A stretch of 64,000 nt of DNA from Mangrovimicrobium sediminis. Its GTDB lineage: Bacteria > Pseudomonadota > Gammaproteobacteria > Pseudomonadales > Halieaceae. The stretch lies in NCBI RefSeq assembly GCF_004745945.1, contig NZ_SRLE01000008.1, positions 124,001-188,000 on the forward strand, read 5' to 3'. The position numbers and the translations under genes are program-made. The notes beneath the pieces are model-generated. The model saw nothing but the letters and a program-made list of their open reading frames with translations, ran no database searches and had not been told where the DNA came from. Positions 53,622 to 62,445 of this stretch are shown here, piece by piece (position 1 is the stretch's first letter; each line of letters opens with the position of its first letter).

Positions 53622-54151
53622 GGAGGAGTGATTTATTACTGTCGGAAATACAAGCGCAGTATCCTAGCCTATCTTGGCCGTCCTGTCAGTGAGCCGGCGC
53701 ACCGTGGACAAATCTCCCGCTGATCGCCCGCGCGGCATTGACACTGCCCGGGCGGGGCTTTAATAATGTTTGCAAAGACCGTGTGACGAACACGTCAGGT
53801 TGCCAGATTTGAAACAGCCGACGACGCGGGCCTTGTGGTGAATTACAGGCCGGAAGCGTCATTCAACAAGCGCCACTGCGCTGCCCTCGAGCCCTCCCGC
53901 GCTCCGGCCTCCTGCACCGTCACACACCGCCCTTCCAATCCCGACCCAGCCCCGGTCGATACCTGTTTCACCCGCCTGCCGGGTAGCCGTTTCCACCTTT
54001 CTATCCATCCCCAGCTGAACGTCGAATTCGGCCCTAACCGAGGAGTCCACCCACCCCACACCGCCGGAAGCGGTGCCGGTGCCCTATGGCGCAGGTGCAG
54101 CCGCCGGACACCACCAAGACCTATTAGTGAAATGTCTGTGAGGAATACTCT
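53622..54151. other. 530-base intergenic region and C-rich phoH leader
   Basis: No convincing gene lies here. From about 53881 to 54060 the plus strand is strongly C-rich and G-poor (roughly 85 C to 33 G in 180 bases). It begins about 110 bases after a strong promoter and lies inside the inferred phoH mRNA leader. Such composition is typical of Rho-utilisation sequences. A frame of 114 codons crosses the leader and runs into phoH, but it is Pro/Arg/Ser-rich and unlike protein. The first 100 bases hold the divergent rnb promoter region. Confidence 0.5.
53738..53766 (+). promoter_or_regulatory. Strong sigma-70 promoter upstream of the PhoH gene
   Basis: A perfect -35 TTGACA (53738-53743), a 17-base spacer and the -10 TAATAA (53761-53766). 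Transcription would start near 53773, leaving a leader of about 380 nt before the start codon at 54152. Confidence 0.75.
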
Positions 54152-55594
54152 ATGGATTCAGGCCCCGCCCTGCGCGTAGAAAACTCTGCCACCCTGAAAC
54201 CTCTGTGCCGTAAAACCTACGTCCTGGACACCAACGTCCTGCTGCACGACCCCACCGCCGTCAACGCCTTCAAGCAACACCACGTGGTCATCCCGATGAC
54301 CGTGCTGGAGGAGCTCGACCATATCAAGGACCGCCGCGACAAGACCGTCAGCCGCGAGGCGCGCATCGCCATCCAGATGATCGACAAGGTCGTCGACATG
54401 GCCACGCCGCAACAGATCCAGGAGGGGGTGGAGGTGCCCGGCTCGGAGATCGACGGCATGGGTCCCGGCACGCTGGCGATCTTCCCCGACCAGTTGCTCG
54501 GCGACAACACCGATGTGCCGTTCCTCGACGGCACCACCGACCAGGCCAACGACAACCGCATCATCAATGTCGCCCTGCGCCTGCAGGCGGAGAACCCCAA
54601 CGAGTTCATCTGCCTGGTGACCAAGGACATCAACATGCGCATCAAGGCCAAGGGGTCCGGCCTGCTGCACGTTGAGGACTACCGCCGCGACCGCGTGCTC
54701 GACGATATCGACCTGCTGGCCAAGGGCTACGAGCATATCGAGGGAGATTTCTGGTCCACCATCAGCGAGGTGGACACGCTGCGCGAGGGCGACTGCACCC
54801 TGCACCGCGTGCCCCGTGCCTCGCTGCCGGGCGCCTACGCCAATCAGTTCCTGTACGACGACCAGGACTTCATGGCTTTTGTGAAGCGGGTCGACGACGA
54901 GCACGTGTACCTGCGCTGCGACAGCCGTGACAGCCTGATGAACAAGCGCTTCTGGGGTCTGGCGCCGCGCAACCTCGAGCAGGCCATGGCCATGGCGCTG
55001 CTCGACGACGAGGACGTCGACATGACCGTGCTCACCGGCCCGGCGGGCTCCGGCAAGACCCTGCTGGCGCTGGCCTACGGTCTGCACGCGATCCTCGAGC
55101 AGAAGAAATACTCCAAGCTGATCGTGGCGCGCTCCACGCCACCTATCGCCGAGGACATCGGTTTCCTGCCCGGCACCGAGGAGGAGAAGATGGCCCCCTG
55201 GCTGGCCGCCTTCGATGACAACCTGGAGATCCTGCACGGCACCGACGAGTCCTGCCACGGCAGCATCGACTACGTGAAGGAGCGCGCGAACATCCAGTTC
55301 AAGTCGCTCAATTTCATGCGCGGCCGCTCGTTCAACAACGCCTATATCATCATCGACGAGAGCCAGGGCCTGACCCAGTTCCAGTTGAAGTCGGTGATCT
55401 CACGGGTGGGGGCGGACTCGAAGATCGTGGTGCTGGGCAACCTCGCGCAGATCGACAACAAGTACATCAGCCCGCTGACCTCGGGGCTGACCTACCTGGT
55501 CGAGAAGGGCAAGAACTACTCCCACGCCGGGATCATGCACGTGAACGGGATCGTGCGCTCGCGGCTGGCGGCCTTCGCCGAGGAAAACCTCTAG
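54152..55594 (+). CDS. PIN domain plus PhoH-type ATPase
   Basis: A 480-residue protein with an N-terminal PIN nuclease-like domain (KTYVLDTNVLLHDPTAV, residues 21-37; further acidic residues in TDQANDNRIINVAL) and a C-terminal PhoH P-loop ATPase. Walker A is TGPAGSGKTLLALAYGL near residue 295, and the Walker B-like segment is AYIIIDESQGLTQFQLKS. This PIN-PhoH fusion (YlaK/PhoH2 type) is linked to RNA unwinding and cleavage in other bacteria; here that is family inference. GAGG lies eight bases ahead of the ATG. A long C-rich leader precedes it. Confidence 0.92.
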   Translation: MDSGPALRVENSATLKPLCRKTYVLDTNVLLHDPTAVNAFKQHHVVIPMTVLEELDHIKDRRDKTVSREARIAIQMIDKVVDMATPQQIQEGVEVPGSEIDGMGPGTLAIFPDQLLGDNTDVPFLDGTTDQANDNRIINVALRLQAENPNEFICLVTKDINMRIKAKGSGLLHVEDYRRDRVLDDIDLLAKGYEHIEGDFWSTISEVDTLREGDCTLHRVPRASLPGAYANQFLYDDQDFMAFVKRVDDEHVYLRCDSRDSLMNKRFWGLAPRNLEQAMAMALLDDEDVDMTVLTGPAGSGKTLLALAYGLHAILEQKKYSKLIVARSTPPIAEDIGFLPGTEEEKMAPWLAAFDDNLEILHGTDESCHGSIDYVKERANIQFKSLNFMRGRSFNNAYIIIDESQGLTQFQLKSVISRVGADSKIVVLGNLAQIDNKYISPLTSGLTYLVEKGKNYSHAGIMHVNGIVRSRLAAFAEENL

Positions 55595-55597
55595 CCC

Positions 55598-56572
55598 TCA
55601 GTCGCGGTTTCTCGCCCTGCGCAGGTCCTTGTGCAGGGCGATCTCCACCCGCACCAGGAAACTCCATGCGCTTTCCCGGCTCTCGTCCTCGTTGCGACGG
55701 CGGTAGTTCCATGCCGGTTCCAGGTTGAGGAACAGGAAGTCGCGGTAGACCTGGCGCCGCCAGACCACGCCCAGTCGGTAGTTGTTCACCAGGAAACTGG
55801 GGTCGGTCTCGCCGTTGATCGAGCCGTAGTAGGCCATGGCGATCGGCCGCTTGGCCTGCTGGTCCCAGACCTGGCGCAGCGACAGTCGGGTGCGCCACTC
55901 CACACCGTCGGTTTTCTCGCCGTAGACGATGCGGTTGCTCCAGCGCAGGATGTTGTGCTCATCCAGCAGGTGGTTGAGGTCGACGTTGGCGGTGGTAAAG
56001 AAATTCTCGTCCTTTTCGTATTCCAGGCGCTGGATGTAGCGGTACGTCGTCTGGTCGCTGAGCGGCGCCTCGTGGCGAAAGCGCACGCCGGGGCGCAGGT
56101 CGCCGCCGGCCCAGGCGAGGGTCGCATCGAAGCGCGAACGCAGGGTGCGGCTGATGCGGTATTGCAGGCCGAAGTCCTCGCTCTCCTCCAGTTCCTCCTC
56201 GGTGAGCTGGTCGCCGTCGCTCTCGGAGAACACCAGTTCGAGGCGCTTCGAGATTTTCGGCAGCTGCACCTTGCCACGCACACGCGCTTTCTGGTCGCCG
56301 CCGTCCTGCTCGTCCCAGTCATTGATCAGTTCCAGGCGCAGGAAGGACTGGGCGCGCTCGAGGTCGTAGTCCGGGTCGCCGAAGAAGCCGTCCAGCCACA
56401 GGGTGAGGGCCTGCGCCCGGTTGGCAACGACTTCGTGGCTGGTGTCCACCCAGTTGGGGGCATTGGGGTCGTCGACCTCCGCGGGGACTTCCTGCGCCCC
56501 GGCGAGGCTGCTGAGCGCGAGGCAGGGCAGCAACAGCGACAGCAGCGCGAGTGTGCGACTATTTACGCTCAA
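55598..56572 (-). CDS. Predicted outer-membrane beta-barrel protein, unknown
   Basis: A 324-residue protein with a Sec signal peptide (LALLSLLLPCLALSSLAGAQ, cleavage near residue 27). The mature part alternates polar and aromatic residues in amphipathic strands, for example FGLQYRISRTLRSRFDATLAW, YRLGVVWRRQVYRDFLFLNLE and SAWSFLVRVEIALHKDL, as in small beta barrels. An acidic region with EELEESEDFG lies near residue 130. The C-terminal residue is Asp rather than the usual Phe. It is convergent with the PhoH gene (three-base gap) and divergent from psd. I do not recognise the family. Confidence 0.75.
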   Translation of the reverse strand: MSVNSRTLALLSLLLPCLALSSLAGAQEVPAEVDDPNAPNWVDTSHEVVANRAQALTLWLDGFFGDPDYDLERAQSFLRLELINDWDEQDGGDQKARVRGKVQLPKISKRLELVFSESDGDQLTEEELEESEDFGLQYRISRTLRSRFDATLAWAGGDLRPGVRFRHEAPLSDQTTYRYIQRLEYEKDENFFTTANVDLNHLLDEHNILRWSNRIVYGEKTDGVEWRTRLSLRQVWDQQAKRPIAMAYYGSINGETDPSFLVNNYRLGVVWRRQVYRDFLFLNLEPAWNYRRRNEDESRESAWSFLVRVEIALHKDLRRARNRD

Positions 56573-56614
56573 CGACCGATTCCCTTTGGGGTTGCAGGCA
56601 TTACACTACGCACT

Positions 56615-57469
56615 ATGGACGACTTTTTCATCTTTTTGCAGCACCTCGTACCGCAACACCTGCTGTCGCGTTTCACCGGCTGGCTGGCCTCGCTGGAGCA
56701 TCCGGTGTGGCTGAAAAACTGGGTGATCGGCCGCTTCGTGAGCCATTTCAAGGTGGACATGTCCGAGGCCGGGGAGCCCGACTACCGGCGCTACGCCAAC
56801 TTCAACGCGTTCTTCACACGCGCCCTGCGCGAGGGAGCGCGCCCGCTGGCGGCAGCGGACGTGGTCAGTCCGGCGGACGGTGTGGTCAGCCAGGCCGGAG
56901 AGATCGTTGGCGGACGGATGCTGCAGGCCAAGGGCCATACTTTCAGCCTGATCGAATTGCTCGGCGGCGACCCGGAGCGCGCTGCGGACTATGCGGACGG
57001 CAGCTTCGCGACCATCTACCTGTCACCGCGCGACTACCACCGGGTGCACATGCCCATCGACGGTGAGTTGGTGTGCTCCACCTATGTGCCGGGCGACCTG
57101 TTCTCGGTCAACGGAACCACCGCTACCCACGTCGACAACCTGTTCGCGCGCAACGAGCGGCTGGTCTGTCATTTCGACACCCCGGCGGGGCCCATGGCCA
57201 TGGTGCTGGTCGGTGCCATGATTGTCGCCGGTATCGAGACCGTGTGGGCTGGCCAGGTGGCGCCGCCGCCGGCGCTGCCGACCACCCGCGACTACCGCCA
57301 TTCACCGGCGCCGGTACGGCTGGCCCGCGGTGAGGAGATGGGGCGCTTCATGCTGGGCTCGACGGTGATCCTGGTGTTCGGCCGCAACGCCCTTGACTGG
57401 TTGCCCGAATGTACCGCGGGTGCCAGCCTGCGCCAGGGGGAGGCCCTGGCGGCTATTGCCAACGGCTAA
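56615..57469 (+). CDS. psd: Phosphatidylserine decarboxylase proenzyme
   Basis: A 284-residue enzyme making phosphatidylethanolamine. The self-cleavage motif is FMLGSTVILVF, with Ser249 becoming the pyruvoyl group of the alpha chain. Conserved blocks VSPADGVVSQAG with the catalytic Asp, SPRDYHRVHMP and NERLVCHFDTPAG are present. It acts at the inner membrane. The ATG at 56615 lies only 42 bases from the divergent outer-membrane protein gene. A 20-bp tandem repeat begins at its stop codon. Confidence 0.97.
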   Translation: MDDFFIFLQHLVPQHLLSRFTGWLASLEHPVWLKNWVIGRFVSHFKVDMSEAGEPDYRRYANFNAFFTRALREGARPLAAADVVSPADGVVSQAGEIVGGRMLQAKGHTFSLIELLGGDPERAADYADGSFATIYLSPRDYHRVHMPIDGELVCSTYVPGDLFSVNGTTATHVDNLFARNERLVCHFDTPAGPMAMVLVGAMIVAGIETVWAGQVAPPPALPTTRDYRHSPAPVRLARGEEMGRFMLGSTVILVFGRNALDWLPECTAGASLRQGEALAAIANG

Positions 57470-57603
57470 CGCCAACGCTTCGCGGCGATTACCAACGCCT
57501 AACGGCTAGAGCCAATGCCTAACGGCTAATACCAACGCCTAACGGCTAGAGCCAACGCCTAGCGGCTGACGCCGAGGCCTACCGGCAATCACCAACACCC
57601 GGC
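57464..57603 (+). repeat. Seven-copy 20-bp tandem repeat after psd
   Basis: Seven consecutive 20-base units start at 57464, 57484, 57504, 57524, 57544, 57564 and 57584. The consensus is roughly GGCTARWRCCAACGCCTAAC; the central copies match best and the outer ones decay. A partial copy (GGCTATTGCCAAC, 57451-57463) lies within the last codons of psd, suggesting the array grew from the gene end. There are no spacers, so it is not a CRISPR array. It fills most of the 168-base gap between psd and rsgA. Confidence 0.85.
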
Positions 57604-57637
57604 GGTCATCTGCAGAAATGGGCTGCGTGTCCTGCGG

Positions 57638-58672
57638 CTAGCGGCCGGCCTGCGGCTGGTCGAGACTGGCGATGATGTGACGGTAGCTGTCGAGCCTGCG
57701 CTGGCTGATCTTTCCCTGTTCCACGGCCTCGAGAATCGCGCAGCCGGGCTCGGCCTCGTGACGGCAGTCGCGGAACCGGCAGTGGCCCAGCAGCGGCTGG
57801 AACTCGCGAAACCCGCCTGCGACCTCCTCGCGCGCCATGTGCCACAGGCCGAATTCGCGAATCCCGGGTGAATCGATCAGCTGCCCGCCGCACTGCAGCG
57901 GGAACAGGCGCGCGGTGGTCGTGGTGTGGGTGCCTTTCTGGGTGAGCTCGGACAGCTCGCCCACGCGCAGGTCCGCCTGCGGCAGCAGCGCGTTGACCAG
58001 GGAAGACTTGCCGACCCCGGACTGGCCGACGAACACGCTGGTGCGCCCGCGCAGTTGTTCTTCCAGCGCCTGCAGGCCGCCGGCGCGGGTGGACGTGGGC
58101 AGCACGCGATAGCCCAGTGACGGGTAGATGCCGATCAACTCCGCCATCTGCGCCGCCAGCGCCGGGTCCTGCTCCAGCAGGTCCGCCTTGTTGACCACCA
58201 GCACCGGCTCGATATCGACCACCTCGGCGGCGACCAGGTAGCGGTCTACGAGATTGGCATGGGGTTCCGGATAGGGGGCGATGACCACCAGGATCTGGTC
58301 GATGTTCGCGGCCACTGCCCGCAAGCGGCCTTGCGGGTCCGGACGCGACAGCACGCTGTTCCTGGCCAGTTGCGCGACGACCACCCCGGTGGGATCGCCG
58401 TCGCGCCACACCACGCGATCGCCTGTGACCAGGCCCTCGAGATTGGCGCGCAGGTGGCAGCGGCGCACCAGGCCGTCGGCGTCACCGACCTCCACCTGGG
58501 TGCCGTAGTGCGCCACCACCAGGCCCTCCTGTTCCGGACCCAGTTCCCCCGCCCCCAGCGCCTCGTCGGCGACGGCCTCGCGTCGCGCCGCTCGCTGGGC
58601 GCGCTCATTCTGGATTTTTTCGACGCGCCAGGCCTGGCGGCGGGTCAGTTTACGCTTTGCCATAGGCGTCAT
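57638..58672 (-). CDS. rsgA: Ribosome small-subunit GTPase RsgA
   Basis: A 344-residue circularly permuted GTPase that helps mature the 30S subunit. An OB domain (residues 45-110) is followed by the G motifs in permuted order: VVNKADLL (G4), then [12 protein letters not shown] (G1) and DSPGIREFG (G3). The C-terminal zinc site is [14 protein letters not shown]. The start could be the first ATG (58672) or the Met three codons on. It is divergent from orn, a conserved arrangement. Confidence 0.97.
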   Translation of the reverse strand: MTPMAKRKLTRRQAWRVEKIQNERAQRAARREAVADEALGAGELGPEQEGLVVAHYGTQVEVGDADGLVRRCHLRANLEGLVTGDRVVWRDGDPTGVVVAQLARNSVLSRPDPQGRLRAVAANIDQILVVIAPYPEPHANLVDRYLVAAEVVDIEPVLVVNKADLLEQDPALAAQMAELIGIYPSLGYRVLPTSTRAGGLQALEEQLRGRTSVFVGQSGVGKSSLVNALLPQADLRVGELSELTQKGTHTTTTARLFPLQCGGQLIDSPGIREFGLWHMAREEVAGGFREFQPLLGHCRFRDCRHEAEPGCAILEAVEQGKISQRRLDSYRHIIASLDQPQAGR

Positions 58673-58750
58673 TATTGGACCGCCTATTAGGCCTGTCGAG
58701 GCAATTTGTTACACTGCGCTGCACACAACAGCTGGACAAGGCTTGCAAGC

Positions 58751-59299
58751 ATGCAGGATGCCCGCAATCTGATCTGGGTCGACATGGAAATGACCGGGCT
58801 CGACCCGGATCGCGACGTGGTCATCGAAATCGCCACTATCGTGACCGACAGCGAACTCACTACCCTCGCCGAAGGTCCGGTGATCGCCATCCACCAGAGC
58901 GACGCCCGCCTGGATGCCATGGACGAGTGGAACACCACCCACCACACTGCCTCCGGCCTGGTTGCCCGGGTGCGCGCCAGCGAGCACGACGAGCGCCGCG
59001 CGGCAGCCGAGACCATCGCCTTTCTCGAACAGTGGGTGCCGCCGGGTGCTTCGCCCATGTGCGGCAACACCATCTGCCAGGACCGGCGCTTCATGTTCCG
59101 CCACCTACCGGAGCTGGAGCGCTACTTCCATTACCGCAACCTCGATGTGAGCACCCTGAAAATCCTCATGCAGCGCTGGCGGCCGGAGCTCGCCGCCGGC
59201 CTGAGCAAGAGCAGCGCCCACCTGGCGCTGGAGGATATCCGTGAATCCATTGAGGAGCTGCGCTTCTACCGCGAGCATTTCCTGCGCGCCGTGCCCTGA
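58751..59299 (+). CDS. orn: Oligoribonuclease
   Basis: A 182-residue DEDDh exonuclease that degrades 2-5 nt RNA fragments and pGpG, so it closes RNA turnover and cyclic-di-GMP breakdown. The active-site motifs are [20 protein letters not shown] (Asp, Glu), [11 protein letters not shown] (Asp) and [21 protein letters not shown] (His, Asp). The start at MQDARNL was set by the family length. It is essential in many gammaproteobacteria. Confidence 0.98.
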   Translation: MQDARNLIWVDMEMTGLDPDRDVVIEIATIVTDSELTTLAEGPVIAIHQSDARLDAMDEWNTTHHTASGLVARVRASEHDERRAAAETIAFLEQWVPPGASPMCGNTICQDRRFMFRHLPELERYFHYRNLDVSTLKILMQRWRPELAAGLSKSSAHLALEDIRESIEELRFYREHFLRAVP

Positions 59300-59324
59300 G
59301 CGCGGCATCTCCCAGTTCCAAGTC

Positions 59325-60380
59325 TCAGGCGGCCTCCAGTCGCGTTAGCGCCCAGGCCACATGCTCGCGCACCAGCGCCGAGGGGTGTTCCATGCGGCTG
59401 CGCAGGGCGGACAGCGCCGCGGGGTCCGGCGGGCCGTTGCCGAGGCCGACAGCGAGGTTGCGCAGCCAGCACTCGTAGCCGATGCGGCGGATCGCCGAGC
59501 CCTCGGTGTTGGCCAGGAAGGTGTCCTCGTCCCATTCGAACAACTCGACCAGCGTGCTGTTGTCCAGGCCGTGGCGCGGGCGAAAATCTTCTTCCGGACT
59601 GGGTTGGGCGAACTTGTTCCAGGGGCAGACCAGCTGGCAGTCGTCGCAGCCGAACACGCGGTTGCCCAGCAGCGGGCGCAGCGCCGGGTCGATACTGCCG
59701 CGGTGCTCGATGGTCAGGTAGGAGATGCAGCGCCGCGCGTCCAGCTCGAAGGGGCCGACGAAGGCCTGTGTCGGGCAGATCTCCAGGCAGCGGGTGCAGC
59801 TGCCGCAGTGCTTGGTCTGCTGCGGCGCAGTGGTGGGCAGCGGCAGGTCGGTATAGATCTCGCCGAGGAAGAACCAGGAACCTGCGTCGGAATTGATCAG
59901 CATGGTGTTCTTGGCGATCCAGCCCAGGCCGGCGCGCTCGGCAACTGCCCGCTCCAGCACCGGGGCGCTGTCCACAAACGCGCGGTAGTGGCCGCCGCCG
60001 GCGCGCTCCTCGATGCGTTTTGCCAGGTGCGCCAGCCGGCGGCGCAACAGTTTGTGGTAGTCGCGGCCGAGCGCATAACGGGAGATATAGGCACGCTGCG
60101 GGTCGTCCAGTACCTGTTCGGCCTGGGTGTCGGCGAGGTAGTCCATGCGCACGGAGATCACCCGGCAGGTGCCCGGCACCAGCTCGGCCGGCTGTGCGCG
60201 CTTGTCGGCGTGGCGCGCCATGTAGTCCATGCTGCCGTGGTAGCCGGCGTCCAGCCATTTGCGCAGGTAGGCGGGGTGTTCGCCGAGGTCGATATCGGCC
60301 ACGCCGAGCTGCCCGAAGCCGAACTCGGCGGCCCAGTCGCGAATCTGGTCGAGCAGTGAATCGGCTTGCGTCGCGGGCAT
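59325..60380 (-). CDS. queG: Epoxyqueuosine reductase QueG
   Basis: A 351-residue cobalamin- and iron-sulphur-dependent enzyme for the last step of queuosine synthesis in tRNA. Two 4Fe-4S motifs are CGSCTRCLEICPTQAF and CDDCQLVCPWNKFA. The N-terminal corrinoid-binding part includes YHGSMDYMARHADKR and AFVDSAPVLERAVAERAGLG, with the catalytic Asp. A HEAT-like repeat ends the protein (HPSALVREHVAWALTRLE). The start at MPATQAD matches the family. It is divergent from nnr. Confidence 0.97.
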   Translation of the reverse strand: MPATQADSLLDQIRDWAAEFGFGQLGVADIDLGEHPAYLRKWLDAGYHGSMDYMARHADKRAQPAELVPGTCRVISVRMDYLADTQAEQVLDDPQRAYISRYALGRDYHKLLRRRLAHLAKRIEERAGGGHYRAFVDSAPVLERAVAERAGLGWIAKNTMLINSDAGSWFFLGEIYTDLPLPTTAPQQTKHCGSCTRCLEICPTQAFVGPFELDARRCISYLTIEHRGSIDPALRPLLGNRVFGCDDCQLVCPWNKFAQPSPEEDFRPRHGLDNSTLVELFEWDEDTFLANTEGSAIRRIGYECWLRNLAVGLGNGPPDPAALSALRSRMEHPSALVREHVAWALTRLEAA

Positions 60381-60406
60381 GGCGCTGCGGCTGGCTATGG
60401 AATGCG

Positions 60407-60412
60407 TATAAT
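60407..60412 (+). promoter_or_regulatory. -10 element upstream of nnr
   Basis: A perfect TATAAT lies about 46 bases ahead of the nnr start codon in the 78-base gap from queG. No good -35 partner is visible. Confidence 0.4.
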
Positions 60413-60458
60413 TTTGCCAGAACTTCTCACCGGACACAGGCCAGGATCGATCCGACTC

Positions 60459-61937
60459 ATGGACACCACACGCTTCGCCCCACTTTACACGGCGCAACAG
60501 ACCCGCGCGCTGGACCGCTGCGCCATCCAGGACCACGGTATTCCGGGCATCACCCTGATGGCGCGCGCTGCGGCTGCGGCCTGGGACGTGCTGCTGCAAC
60601 ACTGGCCGCAAGCGGAGCGCCTGCAGGTACTGTGCGGGACCGGCAACAACGGCGGTGACGGCTACCTGCTGGCGGATATCGCGCACAAGCGCGGCCTGCC
60701 GGTGAGCGTGCTGCAACTGGGCGACCCCGCGAAGATAGCTGGCGACGCCCTGCTTGCCCGCCAGCAGGCCCTGGCCAACGGCGTGGAAGTGCGCGCTTTC
60801 GCCGAGGCCGAGTTGCTGCCCTGCGGCGTGATCGTGGACGCCATGCTCGGCACCGGACTGGGCGGCGACGTGCGCGGGGAATACGCGCAGGCGATCGCCG
60901 CGCTAAACGCCTCCGGTGTGCCGGTGCTGGCCATCGACATTCCGTCGGGGCTGTGCGCGGATACCGGCAGGGTGCTGGGCAGCGCGGTCAACGCCCGCGC
61001 CACGGTCACCTTCATCGGCCGCAAGCGCGGCCTGTATTCGCTGGATGCGATGGACTGTACCGGCGCCCTGCACTTTCACGACCTCGGTGTGCCGCCAGAG
61101 GTGTACCGCCAGGTTGACGCGGACGCCCGCCTGGCGGACCTGGACCTGCTGCTGCGCGAGCTGCCGCCGCGCCCGGCCAGGGCGCACAAGGGCATGTTCG
61201 GGACGGTGCTGGTGATTGGCGGCGACCACGGCATGGCCGGTGCCGCGGCGCTGGCCGGCGAGGCGGCCCTGCGCTGTGGCGCCGGCCTGGTGCGCGTGGC
61301 CACCCGGCCCGAGCATGTCGCGCCGCTGGTCGCGCGCACGCCGGAGTTGATGCCGCGCGGGGTGGATTCCGGCGCAGACCTGCAACCATTGCTCGAGGCC
61401 GCGGATGTGCTGGTGGCGGGGCCGGGGCTCGGCCAGTCCTCCTGGTCCACCTACCTGCTGCAGGCCGCGGTCGCCAGCGGCAAGCCGCTGGTGCTGGATG
61501 CGGACGGGCTCAACCTGCTGGCGGCGCAACAGGTGCGCCCGCGCCCGGGCATCATCTATACCCCGCATCCCGGTGAGGCGGCCCGCCTGCTCGGCACTGA
61601 CAACGCCGGCGTGCAGGCGGATCGCTTCGCGGCGGTGCGAACCCTGCAGCAGCAACTGGGCGGTGTCGTCGTGCTCAAGGGCAACGGCAGCCTTGTCGCC
61701 GATGGCGAGACGCTGCTGCTCAGCGAGTACGGCAACCCGGGGATGGCCAGCGGCGGCATGGGCGATGTGCTCAGCGGCGTGATCGGGGCCCTTGTGGCCC
61801 AGCGCATGGCGCCCCTGGCCGCGACCGCGCTGGGTGTCTGCATGCACGGTGCGGCGGCGGACCTGGCCGCGCGCGACGGCCAGCGCGGCCTGCTCGCCTC
61901 GGATCTGATGCCCTGCCTGCGCGAGTTGCTCGGATGA
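60459..61937 (+). CDS. nnr: Bifunctional NAD(P)H-hydrate repair enzyme Nnr
   Basis: A 492-residue fusion of two metabolite-repair activities. The N-terminal NAD(P)HX epimerase (YjeF_N, residues 1-215) has [15 protein letters not shown]. The C-terminal ADP-dependent NAD(P)HX dehydratase (residues 225-490) carries [16 protein letters not shown], with the phosphate-binding Gly-rich loop and catalytic Asp. The start was set at MDTTRFAPL; an in-frame ATG 57 bases earlier is possible. Its end overlaps tsaE in an ATGA. Confidence 0.95.
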   Translation: MDTTRFAPLYTAQQTRALDRCAIQDHGIPGITLMARAAAAAWDVLLQHWPQAERLQVLCGTGNNGGDGYLLADIAHKRGLPVSVLQLGDPAKIAGDALLARQQALANGVEVRAFAEAELLPCGVIVDAMLGTGLGGDVRGEYAQAIAALNASGVPVLAIDIPSGLCADTGRVLGSAVNARATVTFIGRKRGLYSLDAMDCTGALHFHDLGVPPEVYRQVDADARLADLDLLLRELPPRPARAHKGMFGTVLVIGGDHGMAGAAALAGEAALRCGAGLVRVATRPEHVAPLVARTPELMPRGVDSGADLQPLLEAADVLVAGPGLGQSSWSTYLLQAAVASGKPLVLDADGLNLLAAQQVRPRPGIIYTPHPGEAARLLGTDNAGVQADRFAAVRTLQQQLGGVVVLKGNGSLVADGETLLLSEYGNPGMASGGMGDVLSGVIGALVAQRMAPLAATALGVCMHGAAADLAARDGQRGLLASDLMPCLRELLG

Positions 61938-62413
61938 GCCGCGAACTGACGCTGGGCGCCGACGACGAGGCGGCCATGGTCGCCTGTGGAACGCGCCTGT
62001 CCTCGGCGCTGTTGCCCGGGTCGGTGATTTACCTGGAGGGCGACCTCGGCATGGGCAAGACCACCCTGAGTCGCGGCATCCTGCGCGGCTTCGGCCACCC
62101 GGGCGCGGTGAAGAGCCCCACCTACACGCTGGTCGAGCCCTACGAGTTGGCGGAACAGCGCGTCTACCATTTCGACCTGTACCGGCTGGGCGACCCGGAA
62201 GAACTGGAATTCATGGGCATACGCGATTATTTCAGTGACGACGCGATCTGCCTGGTGGAGTGGCCGCAGCGCGGCGCAGGTGTTTTGCCCCCGGCGGATT
62301 TAGTGATTACCATAGCGAGAAAAGAGCCGGGCCGCAGCTTGAGCCTGGCCAGCAACAGCCAACGGGGCGACGCCGTCCTCGACCGCGTGGCAGCGGACCC
62401 GGGGCAGCAATAA
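61934..62413 (+). CDS. tsaE: tRNA threonylcarbamoyladenosine synthesis ATPase TsaE
   Basis: A 159-residue P-loop ATPase that regulates the TsaBD complex in t6A modification of tRNA. Walker A is [18 protein letters not shown] near residue 36, and [12 protein letters not shown] and [17 protein letters not shown] follow, including the Walker B-type Asp. The C terminus is slightly long and polar. It overlaps nnr and precedes the amidase, a conserved order. Confidence 0.96.
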   Translation: MSRELTLGADDEAAMVACGTRLSSALLPGSVIYLEGDLGMGKTTLSRGILRGFGHPGAVKSPTYTLVEPYELAEQRVYHFDLYRLGDPEELEFMGIRDYFSDDAICLVEWPQRGAGVLPPADLVITIARKEPGRSLSLASNSQRGDAVLDRVAADPGQQ

Positions 62414-62445
62414 CAGCGCAGACAGGCACGATGTGCGGGAGTGAC

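Noticed and set aside
53835-54179. 114-codon frame in the phoH leader
   Set aside because: It is Pro/Ser/Arg-rich, lacks a clear ribosome site and runs out of frame into phoH; the composition is better explained by the C-rich leader.
57464-57603. CRISPR array
   Set aside because: The 20-base units are contiguous with no spacers, and no cas genes are present.
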